Below are positions 1 through 11,858 of a stretch of 64,000 bases of DNA, one piece after another (position 1 is the stretch's first letter; the number at the start of each line of letters is the position of its first letter). A program made the position numbers and the translations under genes. This DNA comes from Trebouxia sp. TZW2008 (Eukaryota > Chlorophyta > Trebouxiophyceae > Trebouxiales > Trebouxiaceae), in the NCBI GenBank assembly GCA_002118135.1, contig BDIU01000428.1, positions 49,661 through 113,660 of the forward strand. The letters run 5' to 3'. Below the pieces are notes generated by a model that was not told the DNA's origin, made no database searches, and worked only from the letters and a program-made list of their open reading frames with translations.

Positions 1-1040
1 AGCAGGCATGCTGAGATTGGTTTGCCAGCTTGCTTGGCATGCTTGTCAAGTTCCCTTCCCGGGCTGCCTCTTTCGACAGAGGCTCCCGTTGTGACGCCTG
101 ACGGCGTAGGCTTTTTTTTTTCTGTTTCCAAGCTCCCCAGCAGAGGCTCTTCTGCTCTTGACAAAGATGCAAGTCAAGACCACAAACAAGAGGTATGTCA
201 TTGCTATGAGGCCTGTTGCTGGGTCCGTGCCAAAGCAAATAATGAAAATTGTGGCTGGCTGTCAGAAAAGACAGGATTGGCGAGAACTGTGTTGATTGAA
301 CAATTGACAATTCGCTTGTCCAACAGGAGCTGGAATCAATGTCAACTTTGAAAACCACCAAATCATTGGCAAACTTGCACCTGATCATGCTGCTATGCTG
401 TGCAGACCAGTTGCACTTGCAAAGTGATGCAACTCGCATGCACTCTCATCATGTCATGTATGGCTGGTACCTTGGCGGCTTGCTTGGCATGCTTGTCAAG
501 CTCCTTTTTGAGGCGCTTCTGCTCAGCCTGCCAGCCCTGCCGCTGCTCCACATACTCATACGATGTGCAATGCTCCTGTACCCCTGCATGGACCACAGGC
601 AGTGAGCCTTTGCCAGAGGCCAGTTTCACTTGATCATACTTGCGGCTGTGCACTGCCCTTGCACCACTATCATGCAAGGCAGTCAGCAATGCCACAGATC
701 ATCTGCAAATGATTGTACGCTGTGCAGTGCTCCTGCACCCCTGCACCAACACCATGCAATGAGCCATTGCCCACAGAGCAGTTGTCAGTGACCATCTGAA
801 CTGATCAACATTGGAGGGCTTCTCGGTAGCCACTGCTGTTACATACCTACCCAGATACACGGCAGTGAGCCATTGCCACTGACCAGCTTGACACAGTCAT
901 TTCTGGTGCTGAGGCCTGCTCATGCATTTTGGCACAGACACAAGGCACTGAGCCATTGCCACTGCGCAATTTCACATGATCAGCTTGATCAAGTTGGAAT
1001 GTACTCAAAGCCAGCAGACCATAACTATGCCCTTCTGGCA
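1..1040 (-). repeat. Partial copies of MBD-gene exon 7
   Basis: The real exon is 652-471. Related minus-strand blocks lie at about 1035-870 (DHVKLRSGNGSVP against DQVKLASGKGSLP), about 795-715 (decayed, with stops) and about 57-30, which repeats the exon end around the words for KHAKQA. None of the copies carries a full open exon. I see no other gene in 653-1200. Confidence 0.6.
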
Positions 1041-4000
1041 ACAGTGCACGAACATGACAAGTTGCAGCCGGCGTACAAAGCCTTTAACATCAAGAGCATG
1101 TGGTTGCAAGACAGAGCACACTTTCAATATGATCCAGATTTGGCACAAAGATGGCTGTTGACAATGCATGACATATACTGGATGATATTGGTTTGGCCAT
1201 CACGAGAACGCCTCTCGAGCAGCTTGTGCACTGTACCATTGGGCAGCTGAGCATACCTGGCAAGGCTTCTATCAGCTTCAGCACTGTCACACCAGCCAGC
1301 CCAATTTGCTCTGTAATGAGCGCTGTCACATTGGCCAGCTGAGCGTACCTGGCAAGGCTTCTATCAGCTTCAGCACTGTCACACCAGCCAGCCCAAACTG
1401 CTCTGTAATGAGCGCTGTCACATTGGCCAGCTGAGCGTACCTGGCAAGGCCTCTATCAGCTTCAGCACTGCCATATCAGCCAGCCCAAACTGTTCTGTAA
1501 TGAGCGCTATCATATTGGCCAGCTGAGCATACCTGTCATGCCTTCTATCAGCTTTGGCATTGTTACACTATCCAGCCCAAATCGCTCTGTGATAAGCACT
1601 GCCACATTTGCCAGCTGAGCGTACCTGGCAAGATGTCTATCACCTGAGCACTGTCATATCAGCCAACCCAAAATGCTCTGTGACGTGCGCTGTCACATTG
1701 GCCAGCTGAGCGTACCTGGCAAGGCTTCTATCAGCTTGAGCACTGTTACATCAGCAAGGCCAAATCCCTCTGTGCCCCAAACACCAGCTAGGGGCGCTGC
1801 CTTCAACAGCAGCAGTCTGATGGCTCGAATAGCTTCATCCAGCTGCTCAGGCTCAGCAGAAATTTCTGGGTCAGCTTCAGTGTGGCTGCCATTGGGCATG
1901 TCTGCTGTGTATGCTGAAGCTGCAGTCTCCTGTGCTGCCTTGCTGTCAGGCTCTGATTTCTGCAGTGCACCCAATGACGCTCAAAACCATAGTGGCGTTC
2001 CTGTGCTCATCCATGTGGTCCGGCAGCTCTAAACGGATGTGCAGGTTTGTTTGACCAGAACCCTCGTGTTGAATATGTCATATGTGGTGACAGTCATCAT
2101 AGCCTTTTGCATTACTTGACAGCTTGCAATTCTTAAAATGCAGGACACAGATGTGCAGCATTGCTAATGTAGTGAAGATTGCTGCCGTTTGATTCAACTA
2201 GATTTGGGCAAAATTAGCATCAATGTTGTGAAGAAAAACATGCTGGCATGGCAGGAGCACACCTGGCTTTTGCTGAAGCTTCCAGACTGTGCATTGGGGG
2301 CAGGGCCCTGTCTGTTTGCTGCCAGATTCTCCTCAGAAGCCAGGTGGCCATTGCTGTCTGCATGGCTTGGTTGGTCTGTAAAGCTGCCGTGTCCTTGGCT
2401 TGTTGCTGCTGCTTGTGCATCATCGGGTGCTGTGCCTGAAGCTGCAGCGGCTTGTTTGGGCTTGCGCTTGGCTTTAGCTGCTAATGCTGCATCTAGGGAA
2501 CTCTGCTGAATGTCTGCTAGCTCTTTCCAGACTGCATCAATGTCTGATGCTTCTGCCAGAACCTGCAAGCCAGTGCAGATCTGTTTAAGCCAATGAAGCA
2601 TGTTCCCAAAGCTTCACACGATGCCTCAAACAGTGGCTACAGCAAAGCATGCTGTGCAATATGGCCTGAGACCTGTGCTGATGGCAATAGAATCCCACAA
2701 TTAAATCACTCATGTCATACATGCGCGCAGCATCAAGCTGCAGCTTGTCAAGCAGCTTTGCAGCTGTGCAGCAGGAGAGCAGCACAAGAGCCTTACAACC
2801 ATAATGTCGGGTCCACAAAAGGGAAGCTTACTGTATTACTGCGCTTTGTCTTGCACAGTCATATAAACAATTTGTCATGTTATGCGAGCTGGCACCAAAG
2901 CTAGTGTGTGGCCCAAGTGCTGTCTCGCTAGGCCAGCTTGGTCTTACCTGCTGTGCCTGATCAGCTTCAGCCGGCTGCAGAGACACTGTGAACAGCGGTG
3001 TTTCCTTGTCGCCTTCAGCGATGTCACACTGGAAGGTGCCAGCAGCTGCATCCTTCCATGTCGCTTGATAGCCCACAGGCCAGAGCTGGGTCCGGCTGTG
3101 GTAGCCAGGCCTAGGGTCAATCTTGCCCAGCCTGTAGCACAGAAGCACCAGATCTCAAGGCATGATCTGCAGGTTGGGTTGAGGTTAATCTAAAAGTGAT
3201 AGCCTGGCCCAAGGCCAACCTTGCCTAACCTACAACTGAGAAACACCTGATCTCAAGTGATGCTGCATATTGGGCACATCTTTGCGCATTCCATCATTTG
3301 ACAGCAAGGACTTGTGCATGACAAGCCTCATTGCTGCTTGCAGTTGGGTTTGACAGCCAGTGTGTGCAATGCTGTACACACACAAAAAGCTCTCAGCAGA
3401 AAAGTGCGTGCATCATTATGCTGAACAGTGTATGTCCATCAAGCCGTGACCCACCTCACAACAGTGGTCCCGTTGTCTAGAGTGAAGGGCAGCTGCCTAT
3501 CCAGCTTCTCAGCAGTGGCCTGAGCATTGGAAGCTGCCTCTTCCCTAGTCACTGTCTTGGACTGGTGGGCTGCTGTCTCTAGGTGGCGCACAATCTCTTG
3601 CCTTGATCTGAACCTTTGCCCACCGGGACTGAAGTAATACTGTAGTGCACAGAAAGGATGCTGACATCTCACTGGGTGCATTTTGCAGCTACACGCACTG
3701 CAGGGTGCTAGGCTTTCCAGAGAATGACACATCTCGACAGGCAAGCGACATGTGGGAGGGCTTGATTGTGCAAAAAGCTCATGTAAAAAGCAAGCAGTGC
3801 TCAACACCAATGCCTTGCTGCATGCCGTCTTCGACCACTTTTGTTAGCAGGCAAGTCGAGCATGAAGCTTACTGCGTCACTGGAACCAGCTGTAGTTCCG
3901 CTGTTGCGAGTTTTGATTTCAACTCTCCAGCCAGGCGCAAGAGTGCCACCTGCATTACGGCATGACACGCGGTAAAGATGGTCCAAAACGAAGCAGCATG

Positions 4001-4170
4001 CAGGCAGGCCTGAATTACAGATCTCAGCATGTGCATTTCTGACTGGCTGGAAGGGCATACGCACAGCATCATGAACATGTGTAGACAAAATGTGTACCTT
4101 GCTCTGAGACATACTCCTTCAAGCGCTCAAGCAGAACCTCTGCCTTTGGACTCTCCAAGCCTTGAGACAT
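471..4170 (-). CDS. MBD and FYRN-like domain chromatin protein (3' end unresolved)
   Basis: Probable nuclear methyl-DNA or chromatin reader. Seven exons join in phase: 4170-4098, 3949-3873, 3639-3455, 3131-2948, 2580-2263, 1959-1716 and 652-471, about 421 codons so far. An MBD fold spans exons 2-3, with APGWRVEIKTR followed by YYFSPGGQRFRSRQEIVRHL. Exon 4 holds a FYRN-like stretch (LWPVGYQATW, then FQCDIAEGD). Exon 5 is Ala/Lys-rich, exon 6 acidic, and exon 7 a charged helix (AEQKRLKKELDKHAKQAAK). The ATG at 4170 opens a short Glu/Lys-rich leader and is the first in-frame start. Exons 6 and 7 are surrounded by tandem partial copies of themselves. The last exon and stop are not found and may lie left of the window. 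The MBD call is firm; FYRN rests on the PVGY motif only. Confidence 0.75.
1249..1800 (-). repeat. Six-copy 92-bp tandem array of an exon-3'-end/donor segment
   Basis: The plus-strand landmark GAGCRTACCTG recurs at 1249, 1341, 1433, 1525, 1617 and 1708, so the spacings are 92, 92, 92, 92 and 91. Read on the minus strand, each unit carries VTVLKLIEALP-type coding sequence followed by the donor CAG/GTAYGC. The rightmost unit is the real end of exon 6 of the MBD gene; the other five lie in the next intron. The copy at 1617 has lost one base and gains an in-frame stop. Confidence 0.9.
3108..3275. repeat. Imperfect duplication of the FYRN-exon acceptor region
   Basis: The stretch at about 3108-3180 (containing the acceptor of exon 3131-2948) reappears imperfectly at about 3200-3275. 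Shared words include AGCCT, TTGCC and GATCTCAAG. The copy has no usable exon. Confidence 0.5.
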
Positions 4171-4539
4171 TGTGTGCTTAAATAAGTTTGACGGCCTCCC
4201 TGTGTGATGAAATCAACATGAGCAATATGGAGTCACAAACCTTGACCTTGGGTCACAGCAGCTCTAAAAGCATAGCGAATTCATGGTCAAATGCTTCCAA
4301 GCCAATGCATGTGGCAGGCAAAGCCTCAGCAAGGCACAACACATTCAGAATGACTTACAGACAAGCAGGCGATACCTTCACAGCAAAGACAGAGGCTGCT
4401 CCGATCCAAAGTTGCCTCTGCTTGGTTGGGTCAAGCAAATCAGGGTCGTCCCGTCGTCATTCAGCGTCCTGTTTCCTTTACGCAAGCTCTGAAGGAGGAG
4501 TTGCTCAGCCACTCAGATCACCTTTTGTGCCTTGTTGAA

Positions 4540-4820
4540 GTTCGATGCAAACCACGCGAGAAGCAGAAAGAGGTATAAGATCACGCAAGCTGCGGTAGAG
4601 CAGCGTCAAGCTCCATGAATGCACGAGTCGCGGTCCTCGAGCACCGATCGCTTTATGTTAGACTGCATGTCGACCGATATGCATTTTGGCGCTCTTGCGC
4701 GCAAAGGTGCGCTCGTGAAAAATGATGCTTTCAAAGTATTGTCAAGCACTGCAAACGCGTTCAGTCTCGCAGCGTGATCGCTTTCAGGCCTCGCATGTGA
4801 CGTTTGAAACATGCACATTC
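4540..4820 (-). promoter_or_regulatory. CpG-rich putative promoter of the MBD gene
   Basis: CpG is frequent here (CGAGTCGCGG, GCGCTCTTGCGCGC, CGCAGCGTGATCGC), unlike the flanks. It lies 370-650 bp upstream of the MBD-gene ATG. The interval 4171-4540 may be 5' UTR; I see no convincing coding exon in it. No clear TATA box was noted. Confidence 0.45.
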
Positions 4821-5946
4821 ATGTGTGCACTGTGTTCACACACTAACAATTTTTGCCCAAGCTGTGAAAAAAGTGTCATTTCAGAATCGATACTACAGCC
4901 GCCAAGGACAGGTCAGCAGTGGGTGGGAGTGACGCTGCTTGAGGGAATGCTGCCACATGCATGCAGATCATCAGTGCTGGTGCTTTGAATAGCATCGTGA
5001 TTTGTAGGACACCAAATGGCATCAATGCTTACACTTTGATGACACAACACTACTGATTGAAAAGTGATCTGTCAGTCTTCATGCCTTCCACATACATGAC
5101 AGCTGTAAAGCCGTCATAAAGCTTGTACAGTGCTTGAGAGGCTTCCATGCAGACCCGCTTGCTGACCAGTGTAAAAAGTAACATTCACAAGCTGTGTGCT
5201 GCATTACACGACCCTCGGTTAAAGTCTGCTGCTTGCTTTCCCGAGAGAAGCCTGCTGGGCTGCCTGGGCTCCCAGAGGATCATGTGATGATGCCTAATGG
5301 CGTAGACCTTCCTCTTGTTTTCTATGCACCCTCCGACAGCAGCCACCCGTCCATCAGTAGTCATCCCTCAACACAGACCTGCACAGCACAACCTCTTGAT
5401 GTGTCCAGGTGAAGCAGGTGAATCCCACGCAATGGTCAAACGCCTGAGCCATAGTGTGATGATGGCCTCAGCGATCTTGGTGATCGCAATCGTCATTGTG
5501 TACTCAGGAGTAGCAAATAGATTTTGTTGACATCACTGGCCATGTCATGCATGCACAAAGGCATTCCTTGGCGCACACAACAATGTAACAACATGAGGCA
5601 ACAACTTGAATCCTCAGAGAGAAGATTAGATAGTAATATCACTGTGCCATAAGGCATCTCATTTGACACGCATGAATGAAGAATCTGTTTCATCATCAGA
5701 TTGAACCCGTTGCCTCTTGTCATGATACCAATTTATGGCAGATACAGGCCATAAACGCTCAGAAAAGTTCTCCAGTGTGACATCACAGGTGTCAGAAGCA
5801 GAACTGGCTTATACTGGATTTAGGATCATCACAGCGTCGAGGCCTAGGCTTGAATAAGCTCACTAGCATACTAAGCAAGACTGGCTATACCTTGGTCGGC
5901 AGTTGACATGCTTTTGGCAGGACTCAGCACAATAAGAATAATCAGG
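4821..5946. other. Intergenic, no gene seen
   Basis: CpG-poor spacer between the MBD-gene promoter and the pICln stop. At 5237-5310 there is a stretch about 70% similar by eye to 50-120 (shared words GGCTGCCT and GGCGTAG), possibly an old dispersed repeat. No supported reading frame. Confidence 0.5.
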
Positions 5947-7718
5947 TCAAGCTGATGGCTGCTGAGCATCAGGTAGGTCTTCTTCATCTTCATCGGGGTC
6001 AGCAAAGCGGTCTGGATCTTCATCAGCCCCCTGCAGTTCACAGAAACAGCATCAGTCGCTACCATGCCTCTGCCACACTACAATACAGTTGAGCCTGTGA
6101 AAGCCGTTCAATACAACACAGCACTTCATTTCTGAGCCATGCAGGCACAGGCAGCTAAGCGGTGAAAGAAGTTTTTGAGCTGAGCTGAAGACTGCATCTT
6201 TTAACATCATTGATGACTAATGCCATGCCACAATCTGCTGCAGAGCATCACCTACAGCAGGTGGAGGGTGTGAGTGCGCTTGGTGCATGATACGCTACCC
6301 AACAGCTCAGCTTCCTGTTCTGCAATACATCTGAACACAGACATGTTGCAGAAGCAAAAGCTGAGCTGGTGGGCTGCATGTCAACACCGTGCAGCTGCGC
6401 TAGGAGCCACACCAGTGTGCAACAGAACAACATGCATGACGCATGCTGGCTGCGACACAGTTCACATGAGTCACCGAGACATTTGTCAAGCAGACGCTGC
6501 TGCAGACCAGGCAGTACATGAGTGTTTGTGAGGTTTTCATCTCTGAGGCAGAAGAATGTACTGAGACATTGATTGACGCAGAGGCAATGCATGTGCATGA
6601 GTTTGCAGCAGTTTGATGCTGTGTTGACAGCATCTGTGGCTGATCCTGCAGCAAGCTCTGTTGACATTGCAAGACAGCCCTGACAAAGTGCAACAGGACA
6701 GAGGCCTAAGAGCCCATCAACAAACCGCAAGCCTAGAGGGCATCAAAACATCAGGCAAGCACGGCAACTCACTTCGCCCTGGTCCTGATGCTGGTTGTCC
6801 AGCATTGCATCATAGCGGTCAAGGAGCGCTGCATGGTCTTGAGCACCCACTCCATTCAAGACTTCATCTTCATTATAGAAGAAATCACCTCCATCACTTT
6901 CACCTGCAGGTGCTTAGCAGCTCAGGACACCGAAGGTGTTGACTGCTGCAGCATGTTGTTGACATGCAATTGAGTAGCAGGTGACAAAGCTAGCTTCTGG
7001 ACCATTGCTCATGAGGGGTTGCAGAGCCTGAGCACGCACCTTCATCTGATGGATCTGGGTTTAGTGCTGCGCATTGGCAGAGACAGTCAAACATTTCCTG
7101 CACTGCAACAACAAACCGGCTGTCAGCAACAATGACCATGGTGACATCCAGTGCCAACATTGCTTGATGCCAAAAGTGACAATGACAGCTGAATCACGCA
7201 TGCCAAGCTGAGGATGGATGGGAATCAGCTTACATTTGTTGGCATCATCAGGAATAAGCCTGATCTCTGGATATTGCTCTTCGTCAGAGTCGTCCTCTTC
7301 CTCGTTGTCTTCAGCCTCATGTGGCTCCAATTGCGCATAAATGCAAGACTGAGGCTCTTGAGATACAGCATGCATAGTGATTGCTGGAAAGGGTGCACAA
7401 TATCCTCTGTCTGGATGTGCACTGCTGAGCCAAATAATTCTCCTGTGCAGCCAAAAGCGTTTGATAAGACAGCTGCATGCCAAGACGTTGGTCATCAGAT
7501 GCAAGCTGGATGCAAGCAGGTCTGACAACTCACAACGAAGAAATATAGAGGTGGCCTGCTTCAGCGTCGTCGGCATCTCCCAATGCCAACTTGATGCCAG
7601 CAAAGTCTCCTGCTATGGTTTCGCCTTCTTCAAGCTGGGGCTGTCCGGAAGTATCGACTGCATTAAAGTCAGTCAAGCCAAATCGTACACCCGACGGCAC
7701 TTCGCCGGCAACGGCCAT
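5947..7718 (-). CDS. CLNS1A-like: pICln, methylosome / chloride-conductance regulatory protein
   Basis: pICln presents Sm proteins to the PRMT5 methylosome during snRNP assembly in the cytosol. Five exons join in phase: 7718-7534, 7442-7234, 7102-7040, 6903-6773 and 6030-5947, giving 223 aa (human protein about 237). The PH-like core is visible as GHLYISSL, RIIWLSSAHPDRGY, then FPAITMHAVSQEP near residues 55-85. It is followed by an acidic loop (EDNEEEDDSDEE), PEIRLIPDD and the family signature MFDCLCQCAALNPDP. The acidic tail ends DEDEEDLPDAQQPSA. ATG 7718 was chosen because MAVAGEVPSG starts the conserved part; an open frame continues upstream without an obvious better start. Intron 4 (~740 bp) holds no gene I can support. 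Confidence 0.9.
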
Positions 7719-8013
7719 CTGCCTGTCTAGCTTGTCTGCCTTGGCACGTCTTTTGTGACGACAGCTGCTCTTGAGCAGTCGTCGCAGCTGTGTCTCTTGG
7801 CGGCAGGGCAGCACTTTGTTGGGTGCCCAAGCATGCAACCCTATTACTTTAGGTTCAGGTCTTGATTCGTGCTTTCAAAAGCATACTAACAGCTCATATC
7901 AGGCAATCTTTAACGATCTTCGATCACGCATGAATATGCCACCCAGGGTTGTTCAGAAACCCGCAGCAGGGTGCCAACTGATGCTGTTGGAACTCCTCGA
8001 CGGTTTTCAGTCA

Positions 8014-8623
8014 TCGCCACTGAGAAAGTGACTGAAAGGTCATCGTCAAGAACAACAAGTTAGCATACCAAGTCTTCCAGAAGCTCTAGCGCTAGCTGAT
8101 GGTTGTCAACACGTGCGATCCGTCTGCCCTGGTGCAGCATGCGGCGGGATAAAGCTGGTGCCCTCACAAGCAGACGTCCCGCTTCTTTGGTCCACAGAAA
8201 CAGCTCAAACAGTGCAAATCTAGAAACTGCAAAACCACCTGTGTCTAGTGCTAGTACAAGCAGTGCCGTCACCCTTAGCCGACCTGACTTACCAGTGGAC
8301 TAAATCTCCTCCGTGCAATCTACCAGCTGTCTCGTCGATGGAACAGCGACAGCTTCAACGCCGGGCTGACGCGCTCTTTCGACCAGCTGGTTCTCGGGAG
8401 ACAACACGCACGACAGCACTGTTTTGTCAGCAGGCGCACCGACAACGGCTTTGCGGGGCCTGGGCTGCATGCCGCTACAAGAAACGCCGAAGTGACAGCA
8501 AGCAGGGACCCGTTCCTGCTTGCTTCGCACCGCACCTGGCACCGCACGGTGAAGAGCAACAGAAACCCGGTTGGGCTGCGTTACGCTTTTAGTCATCTCC
8601 CTGCTTAGTAATGCAAAAGCCAT
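8014..8623 (-). CDS. Unresolved small gene, possibly organelle-targeted
   Basis: A minus-strand frame opens with ATG at 8623 and runs about 100 codons, rich in Arg, Ala, Ser and Val, as in a transit peptide. A second open block at about 8272-8063 (FALFELFLWTKEAGRLLVRA, then HQLALELLEDL) ends at a GTATGC donor, and an exon with stop near 8014 could follow. I could not make the phases of the first two blocks agree, so the model is incomplete. The product was not recognised. The region is CpG-rich, which fits a 5' end here. It lies 5' of pICln on the same strand. Confidence 0.35.
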
Positions 8624-8788
8624 GACCTAACCATGACATAACCCTGCAAATGCTTAGTAATAGCAAATTGTCAGTGGTCAGTGTTGTGAATATATACTTT
8701 TGAAGATAGCAGACCCAGACTTAGTATTAGTAGTCTGCTACTGGTAGAACATGATTGCGTGACCGACAACACTCAGTCAAAAGCTAGT

Positions 8789-11453
8789 CTAGCTTGACTT
8801 CTTCGCTGTTGGCTTGTATCTCAAGTGCGAAAATGCCTTCCAAGTACGTTTTTGCGCTTCCTGAATGGGGACTTGTGGGTCATATCCCAACTGTGTTTTT
8901 GCTTTCTGGCAAGACAGCTGCCTGCTGCAGCTTGAAAGCGTGACAGCTGTTGGAGTAAATTCGACCGTGAGAGATCTGAACGGCTTCACCAATGGAATGA
9001 TCACATATTCCATTAGCAATGCTATCAGGTACACCAGCATGTATGGCAATTTGATGTGAGGTCTCAACTTTGGTGGGAAGTCAAGGCCTTTCAATATGCT
9101 GTCTGCAAAATCCCAGAATGGCTGAGGGTCGTCGTTTGTGATAAAGTATGCCTGCCCAGCCACTTGAGACCCTAGAGTGAGAGCTTCTGCTGCCTGCATA
9201 GCACAACACAAAAACTGCTGCTGACAGGGCAACTGCCACAGATGGGTTGGGCTCAGCAGTGCATTGCTTGTCATCACACAACTTCTCAAAAAGCATGCTG
9301 CAACACTTTGCTGACAAGCGTGTCGCCAGCACAACAGACCTTGCCGCCCGTCATAAGGATGAACAGATCAGAAATGCAGTGCAACTGCACAAAACTTTTT
9401 TGTGACTTGATAACCCCATTGGTACATATGGGTGACTGAGGCTTACCCAAATTGCACACTCAGTCGGATCTCATGCAGTCTCCTTGCATTCAGATGCTAT
9501 AGCTGTGTTGCAACTGAATGTGCTCAGGATGCATGTGCTCCAACTGAGTGTGTGTTGCAGGTAAGCCCAGTAGGTGTGTGCTGTCTGGTGTTTCACAAGT
9601 TGCTCACAACTTGCAGAGAAGCACATGCAGATTCTGGACAGCATTCCCTGAACGTCAAACAAGAAAGTGAAAACATCACCTGTAGATGAGCTTGGGCAAC
9701 ATTGCCAACGTATGTGAAGTCCACAAGATTCTTCCCATTGCCAATGATGAACCTCATTTTGCCCTGGTTTGCTTTGGCAATGACAGTTGGCCAGAATGTG
9801 ACATCGCCTTCACCAAAAATGCCACTTGGGCGCAGGGCACATGTGGCCAGAGTGCCTTGCGCTCCGTTGGCTTGCAGAACTAGTTTCTCTGCTTGGATCT
9901 GCAGACACGACATTGATGATTGAATCTGCTCAAGAACAGCATAGTCATCTTATGCAGACAGCATGCCCAGTAAAGACCACAACTGTCAATCTGAACTCGT
10001 GCTGCAAAATACTGCTGTTGAGGTTAAAGGTGAGCAGTGTGTCAGCCAGTTCTGAATCACAATGTGAATCCATCTATTCAGGACATGCGGAAGTATGTGG
10101 GAAGTATGTGCTATACAATGAGGCACAACTGCAAACAGACAGATTTCAAAAATAAATAGCTCACCAGACAGCAAGCACAGATGCCTCTCAACGCCATATA
10201 GTATCATTGTTGCAGGATAGACTGACCTGAGTGCCAATGTAGGATGTGTGTGCTATAGATGAGCCACAATTGCATACAGACAAATCAAGTAGGCAATTAG
10301 CACGACGTAAAGCAAGCGCAAATGCCTCCATATGTCATGCAGTACAGACTGACCTTAGTACCAGTGTAGTAGTCCATTGGAGCAGTAGCATAGGGCTTGC
10401 TCTCATCAACATCAACCAGCGACTGCCCTTGGAACACAACAGATGCGCTGCTGGTGTAGATAAGCTTTGGCACTCGCTGCGAGATGCAGGCGTCAATGAC
10501 ATTTTGGGTGCCAATGACATTGACACCATGCATAAGGCTCTTGGCATTGCTGCCCTCTCCTCCAAAGTATTGGGCAGTTGCCACATGGAACACTATATCC
10601 TGGCCTGCACCGTAGTCGATGACTTAGATAAGCTTAGGCACTCGCTGACGGATGCATGCGTCAATAACAGTTTGGGTGCCAATGACATTGACACCATGCA
10701 TAAGGCTCTTGGCATTGCTGCCCTCTCCTCCAAAGTATTGGGCAGTTGCTACATGGAACACTATGTCCTGGCCTGCACCGTAATAAATGTTTTCGATGCA
10801 TTAAACCTGCCATTGCAGGCAATAGATGCATGCAGATTACTCAACTCCTGTTCTGCCAGCTTAACTTCTTTTGATTGGATTGATATGAATGCATGTCACG
10901 TGCTGCTGCTTTGCCTGCTTTGCTGGGTGGTTGGCGTTTGAATTTTGTGAGCAACATTCAGACAGTCTGCAGGAGATGATGAACTGAAAGGCCATGTCAC
11001 ACTATATGTGAGCAAGCATCTTGGCAGCAAGGTGATCTCTGTTGCATTTTGATGTCACGCTGAAGGCATGTAAGATTGCTGTACTCACAAAGGTTGACAC
11101 AGGTGTGCATGATGCGACATGTTTGCAACAACAAAGCTCTGGCTGCAGCTTCACAACATGTCATGCTGCAGGAAGGTGTGACTATTCTGTACACAACAGT
11201 TGATGCTATCTGTTACATGTGTGCAACTGACAAGGTGTCAATGATGCCCACCTTGACAGGCTTTGGAAACATCTACAGCTTTGCGCAGGTCCCCAATGAT
11301 GCATGTGACGCGAGCATCGCCAGCATCTCTGATGTCAAACACTGTGACGTCACACTTGCCAGTATCCAGTAGTTGCTGAACCAAGTGCTTGCCAAGAAAG
11401 CCTGATCCACCAGTGACGAGACAGTGCAGTTTCTGGCTGCGTGTGTTCACCAT
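8789..11453 (-). CDS. NSDHL-like: Sterol-4-alpha-carboxylate 3-dehydrogenase (NSDHL/ERG26-type SDR)
   Basis: It oxidises and decarboxylates C4-carboxysterols during C4-demethylation, NAD(P)-dependent, at the ER. Four exons: 11453-11252, 10604-10354, 9898-9680 and 9193-8789, giving 358 aa. The Rossmann motif TGGSGFLG is near residue 12. FHVATAQY follows, and the SDR catalytic pair sits in DYYTGTK (YxxxK) near residues 147-151. RPSGIFGEGD and DFTYVGNVAQAH are typical of the 3-beta-HSD family. A C-terminal hydrophobic segment (MLVYLIALLMEYVIIPL) matches the membrane anchor of this family. ATG 11453 (MVNTRSQKL) lies 23 nt after the PET100 stop on the same strand. Intron 1 contains a 168-bp-offset duplicate of exon 2. 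Confidence 0.9.
10623..10772 (-). repeat. Truncated duplicate of NSDHL exon 2
   Basis: The duplicate lies 168 bp upstream in the gene from the real exon 2, with the same acceptor context (CGGTGCAG/GCCAGG) and near-identical sequence over about 150 bp. It stops at PKLI followed by an in-frame TAA and has no donor. Its inclusion would end the protein early. Confidence 0.85.
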
Positions 11454-11476
11454 TGCAAGTAGTGCTGCCTGTTTGG

Positions 11477-11858
11477 TCACTCCTTCTTGCCCTTGCTGCG
11501 CAGTTCGACGAGCTCTTCGTAACTTGGGGGCCGCCTAGACTCTGGCGGATAGACCACGTAGGCTCGCTGAATACGTAAAAGAGCAGGTAAGCAACATAGC
11601 GTCCTTGGCCAAGACTCTAAAACCAAGACAAGATGGCTTACGTTCTTGATGATGGCAGCTAATCTGTCAGGATTCGTCACGAAGGCTGCGGTCATAAAGA
11701 TAGGAATGGCAACATAGCAGCCAAATTTGAAAACCTGCATATGCGCATGAGTTGCAGCCAACTTGCGTTCAGCTGCAATCTTGACAGGCAGGCAACCAAG
11801 CAACTCGACCAACTCAAAGCAGACGGCTGCCACCTACCTCAAGGTACCCTTTAGCCAT
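11477..11858 (-). CDS. PET100: PET100-like cytochrome c oxidase assembly protein
   Basis: A small mitochondrial inner-membrane protein needed for complex IV assembly. Three exons: 11858-11838 (only 7 codons, MAKGYLE), 11734-11642 and 11566-11477, giving 67 aa (human protein 73). The layout fits the family: LEVFKFGCYVAIPIFMTAAF is the single N-terminal membrane helix, then NPDRL, then the YPPE motif (VVYPPESRRPPSYEEL) and a basic end (RSKGKKE). No other start is in frame. It shares a CpG-rich divergent promoter with the TBL2-like gene. Its stop lies 23 nt before the NSDHL start, so both may be carried on one transcript. Confidence 0.85.

Noticed and set aside
10246..10941. 231-codon plus-strand frame
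   Set aside because: Antisense shadow of the duplicated NSDHL exon; its internal repeat is the 168-bp duplication.
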